Shown piece after piece: positions 36,064-46,033 of a stretch of DNA of 64,000 bases. Below the pieces are notes generated by a model, which searched no databases, was not told the DNA's origin, and worked only from the letters and a program-made list of their open reading frames with translations. Numbering within the stretch: the stretch's first letter is position 1; the number at the start of each line of letters is the position of its first letter. This stretch comes from an uncultured Alphaproteobacteria bacterium (lineage in GTDB: Bacteria > Pseudomonadota > Alphaproteobacteria > HIMB59 > GCA-002718135): the NCBI GenBank assembly GCA_902588745.1, contig CACIQI010000004.1, forward strand, positions 48,643 through 112,642, in the 5' to 3' direction. A program made the translations under genes and the position numbers.

Positions 36064-39050
36064 TGATTAACCCTTAGATTCTCAGGATCAATAAATATTG
36101 GACTAGTTATTTCTACTTCAATATTTTCATTTTCCATTGGAGCAATTAAAACACTTCCTTTTTTTTCAAGACCACCTTTGATTAAAGCTAAAGCAAAAGA
36201 GCTTTTTAAATTAGGTGAATAGTAACTAGAGGTCACGTGACCAACCATTTTCATAGGTAGGGCAGTTATTTCTTCAACCAATTGAGATCCTTCTTCAAGA
36301 ACCTGATTTGGATCTTTAGTTCTTAATCCAACTAATTGTTTCCTATCTTTTTTAATAGTATCACTTCTATATAATGCCCTTTTACCAATAAAATCATATT
36401 TCTTCTTACTGACTATCCAGTCCATATCCAGATCTACTGGTGTCACTGATCCATCTGTTTCTTGACCAACAATAATAAATCCTTTTTCAGCACGAAGTAC
36501 ATGCATCGCTTCAGTACCATATGGCGTAATATTAAATTCTTTACCTTTATCTATACAAAGTTCCCAAAGATTTTTAGCATAGCCAGATGGAACATTTATT
36601 TCGTAACACATTTCCCCTGTAAAACTTATACGCATAACTCTACATTTTATTCCATCAATATTAATATTCTTAAAACTCATATGAGGAAAATTTTCTTTTG
36701 AAAAATCAAAATCTGGAACTAGCATTTGCATCAATTTTTTTGAATTTGGGCCATTTAAGCTTATCGTTCCATAATTTTCTGTTACGGATGTTAAATATAC
36801 TTCTAATTCTGGCCATTCTGTTTGTAACCAATCTTCTAATTTTGACATTACTGATGCCGCATTTCCTGTAGTTGTTGACATGAGATAATGATACTCGTCT
36901 AATCTAGTTGTTACACCATCATCAATAACCATCCCATCGTCGCCTAACATTACACCATATCGACATTTTCCAATTTCTAATTTTGACCAAGAATTTGTGT
37001 AAATTCTATTTAAGAATTCGCTAACATCTCTTCCCTTAATATCTATTTTACCAAGTGTTGATGCATCTAATATCCCTAGACTATCTCTAGTTGCTTTTAC
37101 TTCTCTATTTAAAGCAGACTGAAAACTTTCATTCCTTTGAGGATAATACCAGGCTCTTTTCCATTGGCCTACGTCCTCAAATAAAGCTTTATTATCAACA
37201 TGCCATTGATGCATTGGACTTGTTCTCTCTAAATCAAAAAATTCTTTAACATGACGCCCAGCAATTGCTCCAAATGTTACTGGTTTATAGGGTAAACGAA
37301 ATGTTGTTGTACCTAATGCGGAAATTTCAGTATTTGTTAACTCTGATATTATTCCAAGTGCATTAACATTACTGGTCTTGCCTTGATCTGTTGCCATTCC
37401 TGTAGTTGTATATCGTTTGACATGTTCAATGGATTGAAAACCCTCTTTTAAAGCTAGTTTAATATCTTTTGCTGTTACATCGTTTTGAAAATCTACAAAC
37501 ATTTTTGTTCGTGAGATACTGTTCTTCGATGTAATCCATACATTTTCGTGTTTGCCTTGCTTTAGATAATCTGATTTGTAATTTACTTCGCCAAGTTCAT
37601 TTTGCTGATTATCATTAAAATATTTATTAGTATCTTCTTGTGTTTTTAAAAATATTTCATTTAAATTATAATCACCATTACAACTTCCAACACACAATGT
37701 ATCTTGATAAACTTCATTAGGAATAAAACTTCCATCTACATCTCTAAACTTGAGTTTTCCTTTTGATTGAGTAAATAAATGAACAGTAGGAGTCCAACCA
37801 CCAGCAATTGCTAAAAGATCGCATTTAATATTAATAGAAGATTTTTCATTATTGTTTTCAATTTTTATTTTTCTTAATTTAACTTCTCTAATTTTTAATC
37901 TTCCAACAGTATCAATAATTTCATAACCTTTTAGTATAGTAATACCTAATTTATTTGCTTTTTTAGGGTAATATCCATCACTACCATCTCTTGTATCGAC
38001 AATAGCCTCTACTTTTATACCTTGTTCAAAAAAATCTATTGCAGTTTCATAGGCACTATCATTGTTTGTAAAAAAAACTAAATTTTTTCCAGGTGCAACT
38101 CCATACTTATTTAAGTATTTTTTCGCACTGTTAGAAAGCATAATTCCAGGCCTGTCATTATTGTTAAATATTATTGGTCGTTCAATTGCGCCAGTTGCTA
38201 AAATAACTTTCTTTGATCTAATTTTCCAAATTCTTTCTTTAATATCATTTTTTTTATTTAAACCTTTTTCTGGATCAATTTCTTGCACTGCTAGTAATAA
38301 ATTATAATTCAAGTACGCAAAACAAGTTGTATTTTTAACTATTTTTACATTTGAATTTTTAGAAAGTTTATCAACGATTTTATTTTTCCATTCATTAATT
38401 GGTAAGTTATCTATTTTAATATCTTGATTTCTTGTAGACAAAATTTCACCACCGAGATCCTCTTCTTGCTCAACTAGTAAAACTTTATAATTTTTATTCG
38501 CTGCAATTTCTGCTGAAATTAATCCACTCACTCCTGCTCCAACAATTAGAACATCACAATGATAATGAAAATGTTCGTATTTGTGGGGATCATCTTTGTT
38601 TGGAGATTTACCAAGTCCTGCAGCGTGTCTTATAAAAAACTCATATACTTTCCAAAATTTTGGCGGCCACATAAAGGTCTTGTAATAAAAACCTGCAGGA
38701 AAAAATGGGGATAGTAAATCATTTATAGCGCCAGCATCAAATTTCACTGAGGGCCAATTATTTTGACTAAAAGCTTTTAACCCATCATATATCTGGACTT
38801 CAGTTACTCTTCTATTAGGTTCAGTATATTCTTTGGTCTCAAGCTGAACTATTCCATTAGGTTCTTCACTACCTGCTGTATAAATACCCCGCGGTCGATG
38901 ATATTTAAAACTTCTTCCAACTAAGTGAACATCATTTGCAAGAAGTGCAGAAGCGAGGGTGTCACCTTCAAATCCAAAATATTCTTTATTATCAAAATAG
39001 AACCTAACAGACTTATTATTTTCTAGATTTTTATTATTTTTGTAACGCAT
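36060..39050 (-). CDS. soxA: Sarcosine oxidase, alpha subunit
   Basis: A 996-residue catalytic/NAD-FMN/THF subunit. The N-terminus is a ferredoxin-like segment (GDTLASALLANDVHLVGRSFKYHRPRG), then a Rossmann fold with DVLIVGAGVSGL (about 164-175). A second NAD-type domain follows, then a GcvT folate-binding domain over roughly 610-985 (LGILDASTLGKIDIKGRDVSEFLNRIY, GEMCYEINV, YGTEAMHVLRAEKG). Heterotetrameric sarcosine oxidase converts sarcosine, O2 and THF to glycine, H2O2 and methylene-THF. Length (about 1000) is normal. Confidence 0.96.
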   Translation of the reverse strand: MRYKNNKNLENNKSVRFYFDNKEYFGFEGDTLASALLANDVHLVGRSFKYHRPRGIYTAGSEEPNGIVQLETKEYTEPNRRVTEVQIYDGLKAFSQNNWPSVKFDAGAINDLLSPFFPAGFYYKTFMWPPKFWKVYEFFIRHAAGLGKSPNKDDPHKYEHFHYHCDVLIVGAGVSGLISAEIAANKNYKVLLVEQEEDLGGEILSTRNQDIKIDNLPINEWKNKIVDKLSKNSNVKIVKNTTCFAYLNYNLLLAVQEIDPEKGLNKKNDIKERIWKIRSKKVILATGAIERPIIFNNNDRPGIMLSNSAKKYLNKYGVAPGKNLVFFTNNDSAYETAIDFFEQGIKVEAIVDTRDGSDGYYPKKANKLGITILKGYEIIDTVGRLKIREVKLRKIKIENNNEKSSINIKCDLLAIAGGWTPTVHLFTQSKGKLKFRDVDGSFIPNEVYQDTLCVGSCNGDYNLNEIFLKTQEDTNKYFNDNQQNELGEVNYKSDYLKQGKHENVWITSKNSISRTKMFVDFQNDVTAKDIKLALKEGFQSIEHVKRYTTTGMATDQGKTSNVNALGIISELTNTEISALGTTTFRLPYKPVTFGAIAGRHVKEFFDLERTSPMHQWHVDNKALFEDVGQWKRAWYYPQRNESFQSALNREVKATRDSLGILDASTLGKIDIKGRDVSEFLNRIYTNSWSKLEIGKCRYGVMLGDDGMVIDDGVTTRLDEYHYLMSTTTGNAASVMSKLEDWLQTEWPELEVYLTSVTENYGTISLNGPNSKKLMQMLVPDFDFSKENFPHMSFKNINIDGIKCRVMRISFTGEMCYEINVPSGYAKNLWELCIDKGKEFNITPYGTEAMHVLRAEKGFIIVGQETDGSVTPVDLDMDWIVSKKKYDFIGKRALYRSDTIKKDRKQLVGLRTKDPNQVLEEGSQLVEEITALPMKMVGHVTSSYYSPNLKSSFALALIKGGLEKKGSVLIAPMENENIEVEITSPIFIDPENLRVNQ

Positions 39051-39058
39051 CTTTATTT

Positions 39059-39415
39059 TTAAAACCTATCTTTTTTCGATGTTGATAAATTCCCTGATCC
39101 AATACTTGGCTCACCTGAAGGAGTAGCTGGAATATTTGCTTTTAATATGGGAGGAGCTGATCCCATCTTATATACTGCAAGAATTTCATCAGTTGCTGTA
39201 TTTCTTGCTAAATTAAACCATTGTCTGCATCCATATTCATGGTTCCATCTTTCATAATGAATACCTTTTTCGTTCTTTCGCAAGAATAAATATTCTGCCC
39301 ATTGATCATCAGAGAGTTCAGGAGGATTTTTTGGTCTTGCAATATGCGCTTCACCTCCACAAGAAAATTCAGCTTGATCTCTTTCTCCACAGTATGGGCA
39401 ATTTATTAAAAACAT
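39059..39415 (-). CDS. soxD: Sarcosine oxidase, delta subunit
   Basis: A 118-residue zinc-binding subunit. The zinc ligands match the known site exactly in position: Cys6 and Cys9 in NCPYCGERD, His59 and Cys63 in WNHEYGCRQWFNLARNT. Around residue 37, DDQWAEYLFLRKN is also conserved. It sits between soxB (4-base gap) and soxA (8-base gap), as in standard sox operons. It helps assemble the tetramer. Confidence 0.95.
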   Translation of the reverse strand: MFLINCPYCGERDQAEFSCGGEAHIARPKNPPELSDDQWAEYLFLRKNEKGIHYERWNHEYGCRQWFNLARNTATDEILAVYKMGSAPPILKANIPATPSGEPSIGSGNLSTSKKDRF

Positions 39416-39418
39416 GAT

Positions 39419-40678
39419 TTAATGTGCTACGGCAGCTGCACCATGTTCATCAACTAATTCACCACTAGAAAATCTATTTATTGTAAAAGGAGCATTTAAT
39501 TCATGGGCTTGATCATTAGCTATAGTGTGAGCAAATACCCAGCCTGAACCTGGTGTTGCTTTAAAACCACCAGTTCCCCAACCACAATTAAAATATAATC
39601 CGTTTATGTGCGTCTTACTGATAATGGGGCTTGCATCAGGACAAATATCTACAATTCCTCCCCAATGACGAAGCATTTTCATTCTAGAAAATATTGGAAA
39701 CAATTCAACTATTGCCATTAATGTATCTTCAACAATGTTAAAGCCACCTCTTTGAGTATATGAAGTGTATCCATCTGTTCCAGCACCAATAACTAGTTCT
39801 CCTTTATCTGACTGAGATACATACGCATGAATTGTATTTGACATTACTACAGTATCAATGACTGGTTTTACTGGTTCTGAAACTAGAGCTTGCAATGGTT
39901 TACTCTCTAAAGGTAATTTGATACCCGCCATATTGGCAATAACACTGGTATGCCCTGCAGCAGCTATTCCAATTTTATTTGAATTAATTGTTCCTTTTGT
40001 TGTTTCAATACCAGTTACATTTCCATTTTTTACATTAATACCAGTTACTTCACAATTTTGAATTATATCAACTCCCATTTCATCAGCTCCTCTTGCATAA
40101 CCCCATGCAACAGCATCATGTCTTGCAGTTCCTGCTCTTCTTTGCAGTGTTGCTCCTAAAACAGGATATCTAATATTTGGTGAAGTATTTATTATTGGAC
40201 AAAATTCTTTAACTTTCTTTGTATCAAGCCATTCACAATCGATATCATTTAGTCTGTTTGCATGCCACCGTCTTTTTAATTCTCTTACATCATGAAGATT
40301 ATGAGCAACATTCAAAACCCCTCTTTGAGAAAACATTACGTTGTAATTTAATTCTTGAGACATACCTTCCCAAAGTTTTAATGCATGCTCGTATAAAGCT
40401 GCACTTTGATCCCATAAATAGTTTGATCTAATTATAGTGGTATTTCGCCCTGTATTCCCACCACCTATCCAACCTTTTTCAATTACTGCAATATTATTAA
40501 TTCCATGGTTTTTTGCTAAATAGTAAGCAGTAGTTAAACCGTGTCCACCACCACCGACAATTATTGCATCATAACTTTTTTTTGGCTCAGGACTATTCCA
40601 CGTCTTTTGCCAATTCTCATGATGATTTAAAGCATTTCTAGCAATAGATAGAAATGAGTATTTATTTTTATTAAACAT
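39419..40678 (-). CDS. soxB: Sarcosine oxidase, beta subunit
   Basis: A 419-residue FAD subunit of the DAO fold that oxidises sarcosine. The FAD motif is [15 protein letters not shown] (about 39-53), and the covalent FMN histidine region [22 protein letters not shown] (around 170-190) has its characteristic ARHDAVAW. The C-terminal [22 protein letters not shown] closes the active site as in the family. It is the first gene of the sox operon and lies 20 bases after fhs on the same strand. Confidence 0.96.
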   Translation of the reverse strand: MFNKNKYSFLSIARNALNHHENWQKTWNSPEPKKSYDAIIVGGGGHGLTTAYYLAKNHGINNIAVIEKGWIGGGNTGRNTTIIRSNYLWDQSAALYEHALKLWEGMSQELNYNVMFSQRGVLNVAHNLHDVRELKRRWHANRLNDIDCEWLDTKKVKEFCPIINTSPNIRYPVLGATLQRRAGTARHDAVAWGYARGADEMGVDIIQNCEVTGINVKNGNVTGIETTKGTINSNKIGIAAAGHTSVIANMAGIKLPLESKPLQALVSEPVKPVIDTVVMSNTIHAYVSQSDKGELVIGAGTDGYTSYTQRGGFNIVEDTLMAIVELFPIFSRMKMLRHWGGIVDICPDASPIISKTHINGLYFNCGWGTGGFKATPGSGWVFAHTIANDQAHELNAPFTINRFSSGELVDEHGAAAVAH

Positions 40679-40698
40679 TATAACTCTTTATAGCAGTT

Positions 40699-42372
40699 TT
40701 AAAAAAGACCTTCAATTTCTCCATGGTCATTTAGCTTTATCGAATTTGCCGCAGGAACACTTGGTAGACCTGGCATGGTCATAATATCACCGCAAACAAC
40801 TACTATAAATTCAGCTCCTGATGACAATCTTACCTCTCTAATAGGTAAAACGTGGCCAGTAGGGGCACCTTTTAAATTAGGGTCAGTTGAAAAACTATAT
40901 TGAGTCTTTGCAATGCAAACAGGTAATTTACCAAATCCTTTAGTTTCAAAATCCTTCAATTGTTGACGTACTTTCGTGTCTGCCACAACTTCACTTGCGT
41001 GATAAATCTCTTGTGCAATTTTTTCTATTTTTTTGAATAGAGTTAAATCATCTTCATATAAAAATTTAAATGTATTCTTATTATCTTCACAAATATCTAT
41101 TACATTTTGAGCTAATTCAGTTGCACCATCACCACCATCGGACCAGTGAGTACACATAGAAGCCTTGACTCCTTGAGTTGTACAAAAACTTAGAACTGCA
41201 TCAACTTCAGCTTTAGAATCAGTGACAAAATGATTAATAGCAACAGTTACTGGTAATCCAAATTTTCTAACATTATTAATATGTCTTTCTAGATTTACTA
41301 AACCTTTTTTAAGAGCATTTACATTTTCATTTTTTAAATCTTCTTTTGAAACATCACCATGCATTTTTAGTGCTCTAATTGTAGCTACCAAAACCACACA
41401 ATCAGGTTTTAAATTTGATTTTCTACATTTTATATCAAGGAATTTTTCTGCTCCTAGATCAGCTCCAAAGCCTGCTTCAGTTACAACGTAATCACTTAAT
41501 TTTAAACTAGCTTTAGTTGCAATTACAGAATTGCAACCATGAGCAATATTTGCAAATGGTCCACCATGAATTATAGCAGGATTATTTTCTAACGTTTGTG
41601 TTATGTTGGGCCTAATGGCATCTTTTAATAATACTGTCATTGGACCTTCTGCCTTTAAATCTTTTGCATAAATAGCTTTTTTGTCTCGTGTATAAGCAAT
41701 AGTTATATTTCCAATTCTCTCTTCAAGATCTTTTAAATCTTTTGCTAAGCAGAAAATTGCCATTATTTCCGATGCAACAGTAATATCAAAACCATCTTGT
41801 CTAGGATACCCATTTGCAACTCCTCCTAAATCAACGACAATAGATCTAAGCGATCTATCATTCATATCCATTACTCTCTTCCAAACAACTCTTCTAACAT
41901 CAATATTTAATTTATTTCCCCAGTAGATATGATTATCAATCAATGCAGAAAGTAAATTATGAGCGGATGTAATTGCATGAAAATCTCCAGTAAAATGTAA
42001 ATTAATTTGCTCCATTGGTACTACTTGAGCATAGCCTCCACCAGCTGCACCACCTTTCATACCGAATGATGGTCCAAGACTCGGCTCTCTTAAACAAACT
42101 ATTGATTTCTTTCCTAGTTTATTAAGACCATCACTTAATCCAACAGAAGTTGTTGTTTTACCTTCTCCTGCTGGTGTTGGAGTTATTGCTGAGACTAGAA
42201 CAAGTTTACCATCTTTATTTTTATTAAGTGACTCTATGTACTCTAAGTTTATTTTTGCTATATGACGACCCATAGGACTGAAGGCTTCAGGTGTGTCTGG
42301 TACATCAAGCCCTTTTAGAATTTCACTAATAGGCTTCATTTTAGCTTTTCTTGCTATTTCAATATCTGACAT
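40699..42372 (-). CDS. fhs: Formate-tetrahydrofolate ligase
   Basis: A 557-residue enzyme interconverting formate + THF + ATP and 10-formyl-THF. The nucleotide loop is [16 protein letters not shown] (about 65-80), followed by [20 protein letters not shown] and [20 protein letters not shown]. In a catabolic setting it runs toward formate and ATP, so it recovers energy from the methyl groups released by the neighbouring oxidases. A strong ribosome site (AAGGAG) precedes ATG 42372. Its position before soxB makes one unit. Confidence 0.96.
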   Translation of the reverse strand: MSDIEIARKAKMKPISEILKGLDVPDTPEAFSPMGRHIAKINLEYIESLNKNKDGKLVLVSAITPTPAGEGKTTTSVGLSDGLNKLGKKSIVCLREPSLGPSFGMKGGAAGGGYAQVVPMEQINLHFTGDFHAITSAHNLLSALIDNHIYWGNKLNIDVRRVVWKRVMDMNDRSLRSIVVDLGGVANGYPRQDGFDITVASEIMAIFCLAKDLKDLEERIGNITIAYTRDKKAIYAKDLKAEGPMTVLLKDAIRPNITQTLENNPAIIHGGPFANIAHGCNSVIATKASLKLSDYVVTEAGFGADLGAEKFLDIKCRKSNLKPDCVVLVATIRALKMHGDVSKEDLKNENVNALKKGLVNLERHINNVRKFGLPVTVAINHFVTDSKAEVDAVLSFCTTQGVKASMCTHWSDGGDGATELAQNVIDICEDNKNTFKFLYEDDLTLFKKIEKIAQEIYHASEVVADTKVRQQLKDFETKGFGKLPVCIAKTQYSFSTDPNLKGAPTGHVLPIREVRLSSGAEFIVVVCGDIMTMPGLPSVPAANSIKLNDHGEIEGLF

Positions 42373-42465
42373 GAGACTCCTTAATTATTAGATTGTTAAT
42401 CTATAAATTAACTTAAATATCAAACAACTTTTGTTTCATTAAAAGATAAAAAAATTGTGAAGAAG

Positions 42466-43359
42466 CTAATTTAACTCGAATTTCTGTTTATTATTATAAG
42501 AAAAATCTGAGTTATTAAATTGATTTAACCACTCTGATGTTTTTTTCATACCACCAAACGCATAGAAATGTATTTTTTCAAGTTTAGAGTCTTTGTTTAT
42601 TTCGCTATGTTCAGCAAGATCATAAATTAATTTGTCAGGAGTGTTCAATGATGCAAGTTTAGTTAAGTTAAAAGCCTGTTTTGTAATAAATCTTAAAGAA
42701 TTTCCAATACCACAAGACCTTGCATAATTTACTAATGTTTTAATAGAGGCTGGACCTGGTATTCCAGCGTGGATTGGTAATTTATTTCCAATTTTTACTA
42801 AGTGTTTTTCCCAGTCGATTAAAGATTTAGCTTCAAAAAAAAATTGTGTTGCTAAATACATTTTAAAATCAACATTTTTTGCAAAATCATTCTTCTGTTT
42901 AATTGCTAAATCTAAATTTTCATTTGAAATATCTGGGCTTCCTTCGGGATGTCCAGCCACACCAACAAATTGATAATTATATTTTGAAAGAAAATCTGTT
43001 TTTAAAACATCAATTGAGGAAGAGATTTCGCCAGCTTGATTTCCACCACCACCAATAATTAAAATTTTTGAACACCCAGATTCATTTGCAAGTTCACCAA
43101 TATATTTTTCTAAGTCATTTTTATTTACAATAGTTCTCGCAGGCAAATGAGGTATAACATCATAACCTTCTAATTTTAATTTTTTTGCCGTTTTAATAAC
43201 ATTTTTTGAATTTTCATCTGGTAAATAAGTTATATAAACGTCATGATTTTTATTAAGAAATTCAGAAAAGCCCCCATATTTTTCGTAAACATTTGGAGTT
43301 GTTTCTATAGAATAACTATTGAGAAAATTTTTAACAATATTAATGGTTTCTTTAGACAT
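42466..43359 (-). CDS. Methylenetetrahydrofolate reductase-like protein (divergent MetF)
   Basis: A 297-residue protein with a MTHFR-type barrel. Family traces are GHPEGSPD (compare the GYPE motif), KMYLATQFFFEAK (compare the ITQFFF motif that reads the folate) and PIHAGIPGPAS. The N-terminal SIETTPNVYE replaces the usual SFEFFPPK, keeping a glutamate at the catalytic site, and the VSVTYGAGG and HLTC blocks are changed to DVYITYLPD and IPHLPART. It could oxidise 5-methyl-THF from the DmdA-like enzyme to 5,10-methylene-THF, opposite to the usual methionine role. That direction is inference from context. It has its own start, 93 bases before fhs on the same strand. Confidence 0.8.
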   Translation of the reverse strand: MSKETINIVKNFLNSYSIETTPNVYEKYGGFSEFLNKNHDVYITYLPDENSKNVIKTAKKLKLEGYDVIPHLPARTIVNKNDLEKYIGELANESGCSKILIIGGGGNQAGEISSSIDVLKTDFLSKYNYQFVGVAGHPEGSPDISNENLDLAIKQKNDFAKNVDFKMYLATQFFFEAKSLIDWEKHLVKIGNKLPIHAGIPGPASIKTLVNYARSCGIGNSLRFITKQAFNLTKLASLNTPDKLIYDLAEHSEINKDSKLEKIHFYAFGGMKKTSEWLNQFNNSDFSYNNKQKFELN

Positions 43360-43392
43360 AAATTTTTAAAGTTTTTTATATTAATTAGATAA

Positions 43393-44328
43393 ATGAACAA
43401 CAAGTACTTTACTATAATTACTTTTTATCAATTCAAAATAATTAAAGATAAAAATGATATAATTACTAAACTTAAAGATTTTTGCAAATTTAATAAAATA
43501 AAAGGTACAATATTGATTGCTGATGAAGGCATTAATGGAACAATAGCTGGCTTAGAAATAAACATAAATTCTTTCATTATATATCTTGAAAATTTTAGTT
43601 TTGAGAAACTTAATCTTAAACGATCAAAATATAAATATATGCCTTTTCAAAAACTAAAAATTAGAAATAAAAATGAAATAGTCACACTCAGAACCAAATT
43701 TGCTGATCCTACAAAAATATCTGGAAAAAAAGTTAAATACAATGAATGGAATCAACTAATTAAAGACAAAGACACTATTGTGATTGATGTAAGAAATGAA
43801 TTTGAGGTTAAAATAGGATCTTTTGAAGGGGCAATTAATCCAAAAACTAAAAGTTTCACTGACTTTAAATCTTTTATTCAAAAAAAACTAAATAAGTCAA
43901 AAGACAAAAAAATTGCAATGTTTTGCACTGGAGGTATCAGGTGTGAAAAGGCTTCATCATATATGATGATGAAGGGTTTTAAAAATGTTGCTCAGTTAGA
44001 CGGAGGTATACTAAAGTATTTAGAAAAAACTCCAAAAAAAAATTCAATGTGGAATGGTGAATGTTTCGTATTTGATGGAAGAGTATCATTGAAAAATGAA
44101 TTAAAAGATGGAACTTACAAACTTTGTCATGCTTGTCGGTTACCCATTAGTATTAAAGATACTTATAATAAATATTATGAACCAGGTGTATCTTGTCATA
44201 ATTGTTTTGATAAAACATCTGAAGAAAAGAAAAAAAACTTACTTGAAAGAAATAAACAAATTAAACTTGATAAAAAAAGAGGAAATTTTAACCGTTTTAT
44301 TAAGCAGTCAATTTCTGATTATGAATAA
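43393..44328 (+). CDS. trhO: tRNA uridine(34) hydroxylase TrhO (rhodanese family)
   Basis: A 311-residue enzyme that hydroxylates U34 of certain tRNAs using O2. An N-terminal acylphosphatase-like domain has KGTILIADEGINGTIAG (37-53). The rhodanese domain carries the active Cys178 in MFCTGGIRCEKAS. A Cys-rich tail follows (CHACRLPI and CHNCFD motifs), as in YceA-type proteins. It is divergent from the MetF-like gene across 33 bases. Length is typical (about 300-320). Confidence 0.94.
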   Translation: MNNKYFTIITFYQFKIIKDKNDIITKLKDFCKFNKIKGTILIADEGINGTIAGLEININSFIIYLENFSFEKLNLKRSKYKYMPFQKLKIRNKNEIVTLRTKFADPTKISGKKVKYNEWNQLIKDKDTIVIDVRNEFEVKIGSFEGAINPKTKSFTDFKSFIQKKLNKSKDKKIAMFCTGGIRCEKASSYMMMKGFKNVAQLDGGILKYLEKTPKKNSMWNGECFVFDGRVSLKNELKDGTYKLCHACRLPISIKDTYNKYYEPGVSCHNCFDKTSEEKKKNLLERNKQIKLDKKRGNFNRFIKQSISDYE

Positions 44329-44369
44329 ATAATACTTTATTTCATATAATTATTCTGTATAGACACCTC

Positions 44370-44564
44370 ATGGCAAAAAAAACTTCATTCGCTCTTAAAC
44401 AACTAATACCTGAAGAAAATCCAAAAACAGGAACTAAGTATATTGTAAGAAAACCGACAAAAGGATTGAAAGTTGCTGAAAAGCTTCGAATGAAAAAATA
44501 TGATCCTGTGTTAAAAAAACACGTTTGGTTCGTAGAGAAAAAAATGCCTCCTCATAGTAAATAA
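44370..44564 (+). CDS. rpmG: Ribosomal protein bL33
   Basis: A 64-residue large-subunit ribosomal protein. The family core is MKKYDPVLKKHVWFVEKKM (42-60), the KKYDPVxxKHVxFxE signature, preceded by a basic region TKYIVRKPTKG. It has no cysteine pairs, so it is the zinc-free form. It is about ten residues longer than the usual 50-55, with an extended loop LIPEENPKTG before the core. It is a single gene between trhO and the photolyase. Confidence 0.9.
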   Translation: MAKKTSFALKQLIPEENPKTGTKYIVRKPTKGLKVAEKLRMKKYDPVLKKHVWFVEKKMPPHSK

Positions 44565-44610
44565 TAGATTTACCTCTTTAATTTATTCTAAATTAACATA
44601 ATTTAAACTC

Positions 44611-46032
44611 ATGGTAGCCACTTATGGAATTCATTGGTTTAGACAAGATTTGCGATTACAAGAAAATCCATCTTTATTGTCACTTTCAAAAAAAGTTGAT
44701 CAGATAATTCCAATTTATATTTTAGATTTAAATCAAAGAATTGGATCCACATCTAAATGGTGGTTAGAAAAATCCTTAATTAGTTTATATGACTCAATAA
44801 AAAAACATAATGGCAAACTAAATATATTTGCTGGTGATCCAGAGAAAATTATATCTTCAATACTAAAGAATTCAAATGTTAAATATGTATCCTGGAATAG
44901 ACTATATGATCCATATTCAATTATAAGGGATACTAAAATTAAATCTATAGTTACCTCATCTAAAATAGAATGCGACTCGCACAATGGATATCTTTTAAAT
45001 GAACCTTGGAATATTAAAAATAAAAGTGGAACCTTTTTTAAAGTATTTACCCCTTACTGGCGACATTGTGATGAACTACTAAAAATAAAAGATCTTAAAT
45101 TTAAAAATAAAAAAATAAGCTACGCCAATTCAAAATTTAAAAATGAAATAACTATACAAGATTTAAATCTAACAAACAAAAAAGAGAAATGGATCAAAAA
45201 AATTGAAAAATATTGGACACCTGGTGAAAGTAATGCAAAATTACAATTAAAAAAATATATTTCGCAAAAAGCAAATAACTATTCAGTTGGAAGAGATAGA
45301 CCCGATAAAGATTTAACTTCAAAATTATCACCTTATCTTCATTTTGGAGAAATATCTGCTTTGGAAGTTTATGATACCGTAAATATTGAAAAAAAAATTG
45401 ATCCTGAAAATAAAAAAAAATTTCTTGCCGAACTTGGCTGGAGAGATTTTTCTTATAATCTTTTATTTCATTATCCAGATATGACTCATAAACCTATACA
45501 AAGTAAATTTAATAAATTTCCATGGATTAAAAATGCTAAAAATTTATCATTATGGCATAATGGTAAAACTGGTATTCCAATTGTTGATGCTGGAATGAGA
45601 CAACTATATAAAACAGGCTGGATGCATAATAGAGTAAGAATGATTGTAGGCTCGTTTCTAACAAAAAATTTATTGTTACACTGGAAAAATGGAGAAGAGT
45701 GGTTTTTTGATACTTTAGTTGATGCTGACGTTGGGTCTAATTCTGCAGGTTGGCAATGGATATCTGGTTGTGGTGCTGATGCAAGTCCATATTTTAGAAT
45801 TTTTAATCCAATATTGCAGGGTCAAAAATTTGATCCAGATGGTGATTATGTAAAAGAATTTGTTCCTGAGTTGAATAATATTCCAAAAAAATATATTCAT
45901 AATCCTTGGGAGATGTCTATGGAGGATCAAAAGAAATATAATTTTAAGATTGGTACTTCATATCCAGCACCAATTGTAGATTTAAAAGAAACAAGAAATA
46001 GAGCACTATCAGCGTTTAAAACTATTAGTTGA
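44611..46032 (+). CDS. phrB: Deoxyribodipyrimidine photo-lyase (cryptochrome/photolyase family)
   Basis: A 473-residue FAD-dependent enzyme that repairs pyrimidine dimers with blue light. The start is GIHWFRQDLRLQENPSL (about 5-21). FAD-binding marks include SPYLHFGEIS, the WRDFSYNLLFH segment, MRQLYKTGWMHNRVRMIVGSFLTK, DADVGSNSAGWQWISGCGADASPYFRIFNP and the C-terminal YPAPIVDLKETRNRAL. It heads a tight five-gene unit with an FAD oxidoreductase (1-base gap), DUF1365, Cfa and DUF2878, a module common in light and singlet-oxygen responses. Confidence 0.95.
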   Translation: MVATYGIHWFRQDLRLQENPSLLSLSKKVDQIIPIYILDLNQRIGSTSKWWLEKSLISLYDSIKKHNGKLNIFAGDPEKIISSILKNSNVKYVSWNRLYDPYSIIRDTKIKSIVTSSKIECDSHNGYLLNEPWNIKNKSGTFFKVFTPYWRHCDELLKIKDLKFKNKKISYANSKFKNEITIQDLNLTNKKEKWIKKIEKYWTPGESNAKLQLKKYISQKANNYSVGRDRPDKDLTSKLSPYLHFGEISALEVYDTVNIEKKIDPENKKKFLAELGWRDFSYNLLFHYPDMTHKPIQSKFNKFPWIKNAKNLSLWHNGKTGIPIVDAGMRQLYKTGWMHNRVRMIVGSFLTKNLLLHWKNGEEWFFDTLVDADVGSNSAGWQWISGCGADASPYFRIFNPILQGQKFDPDGDYVKEFVPELNNIPKKYIHNPWEMSMEDQKKYNFKIGTSYPAPIVDLKETRNRALSAFKTIS

Positions 46033-46033
46033 T

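Noticed and set aside
39208..39390. 60-residue frame on the minus strand inside soxD
   Set aside because: It overlaps the zinc-binding soxD, whose metal ligands and length fit exactly; the alternative frame has no known features.
42373..42465. Possible riboswitch before fhs
   Set aside because: The 93-base gap is too short for a glycine or SAM aptamer; only a weak AT-rich TAGATT/AATCTA hairpin is seen.
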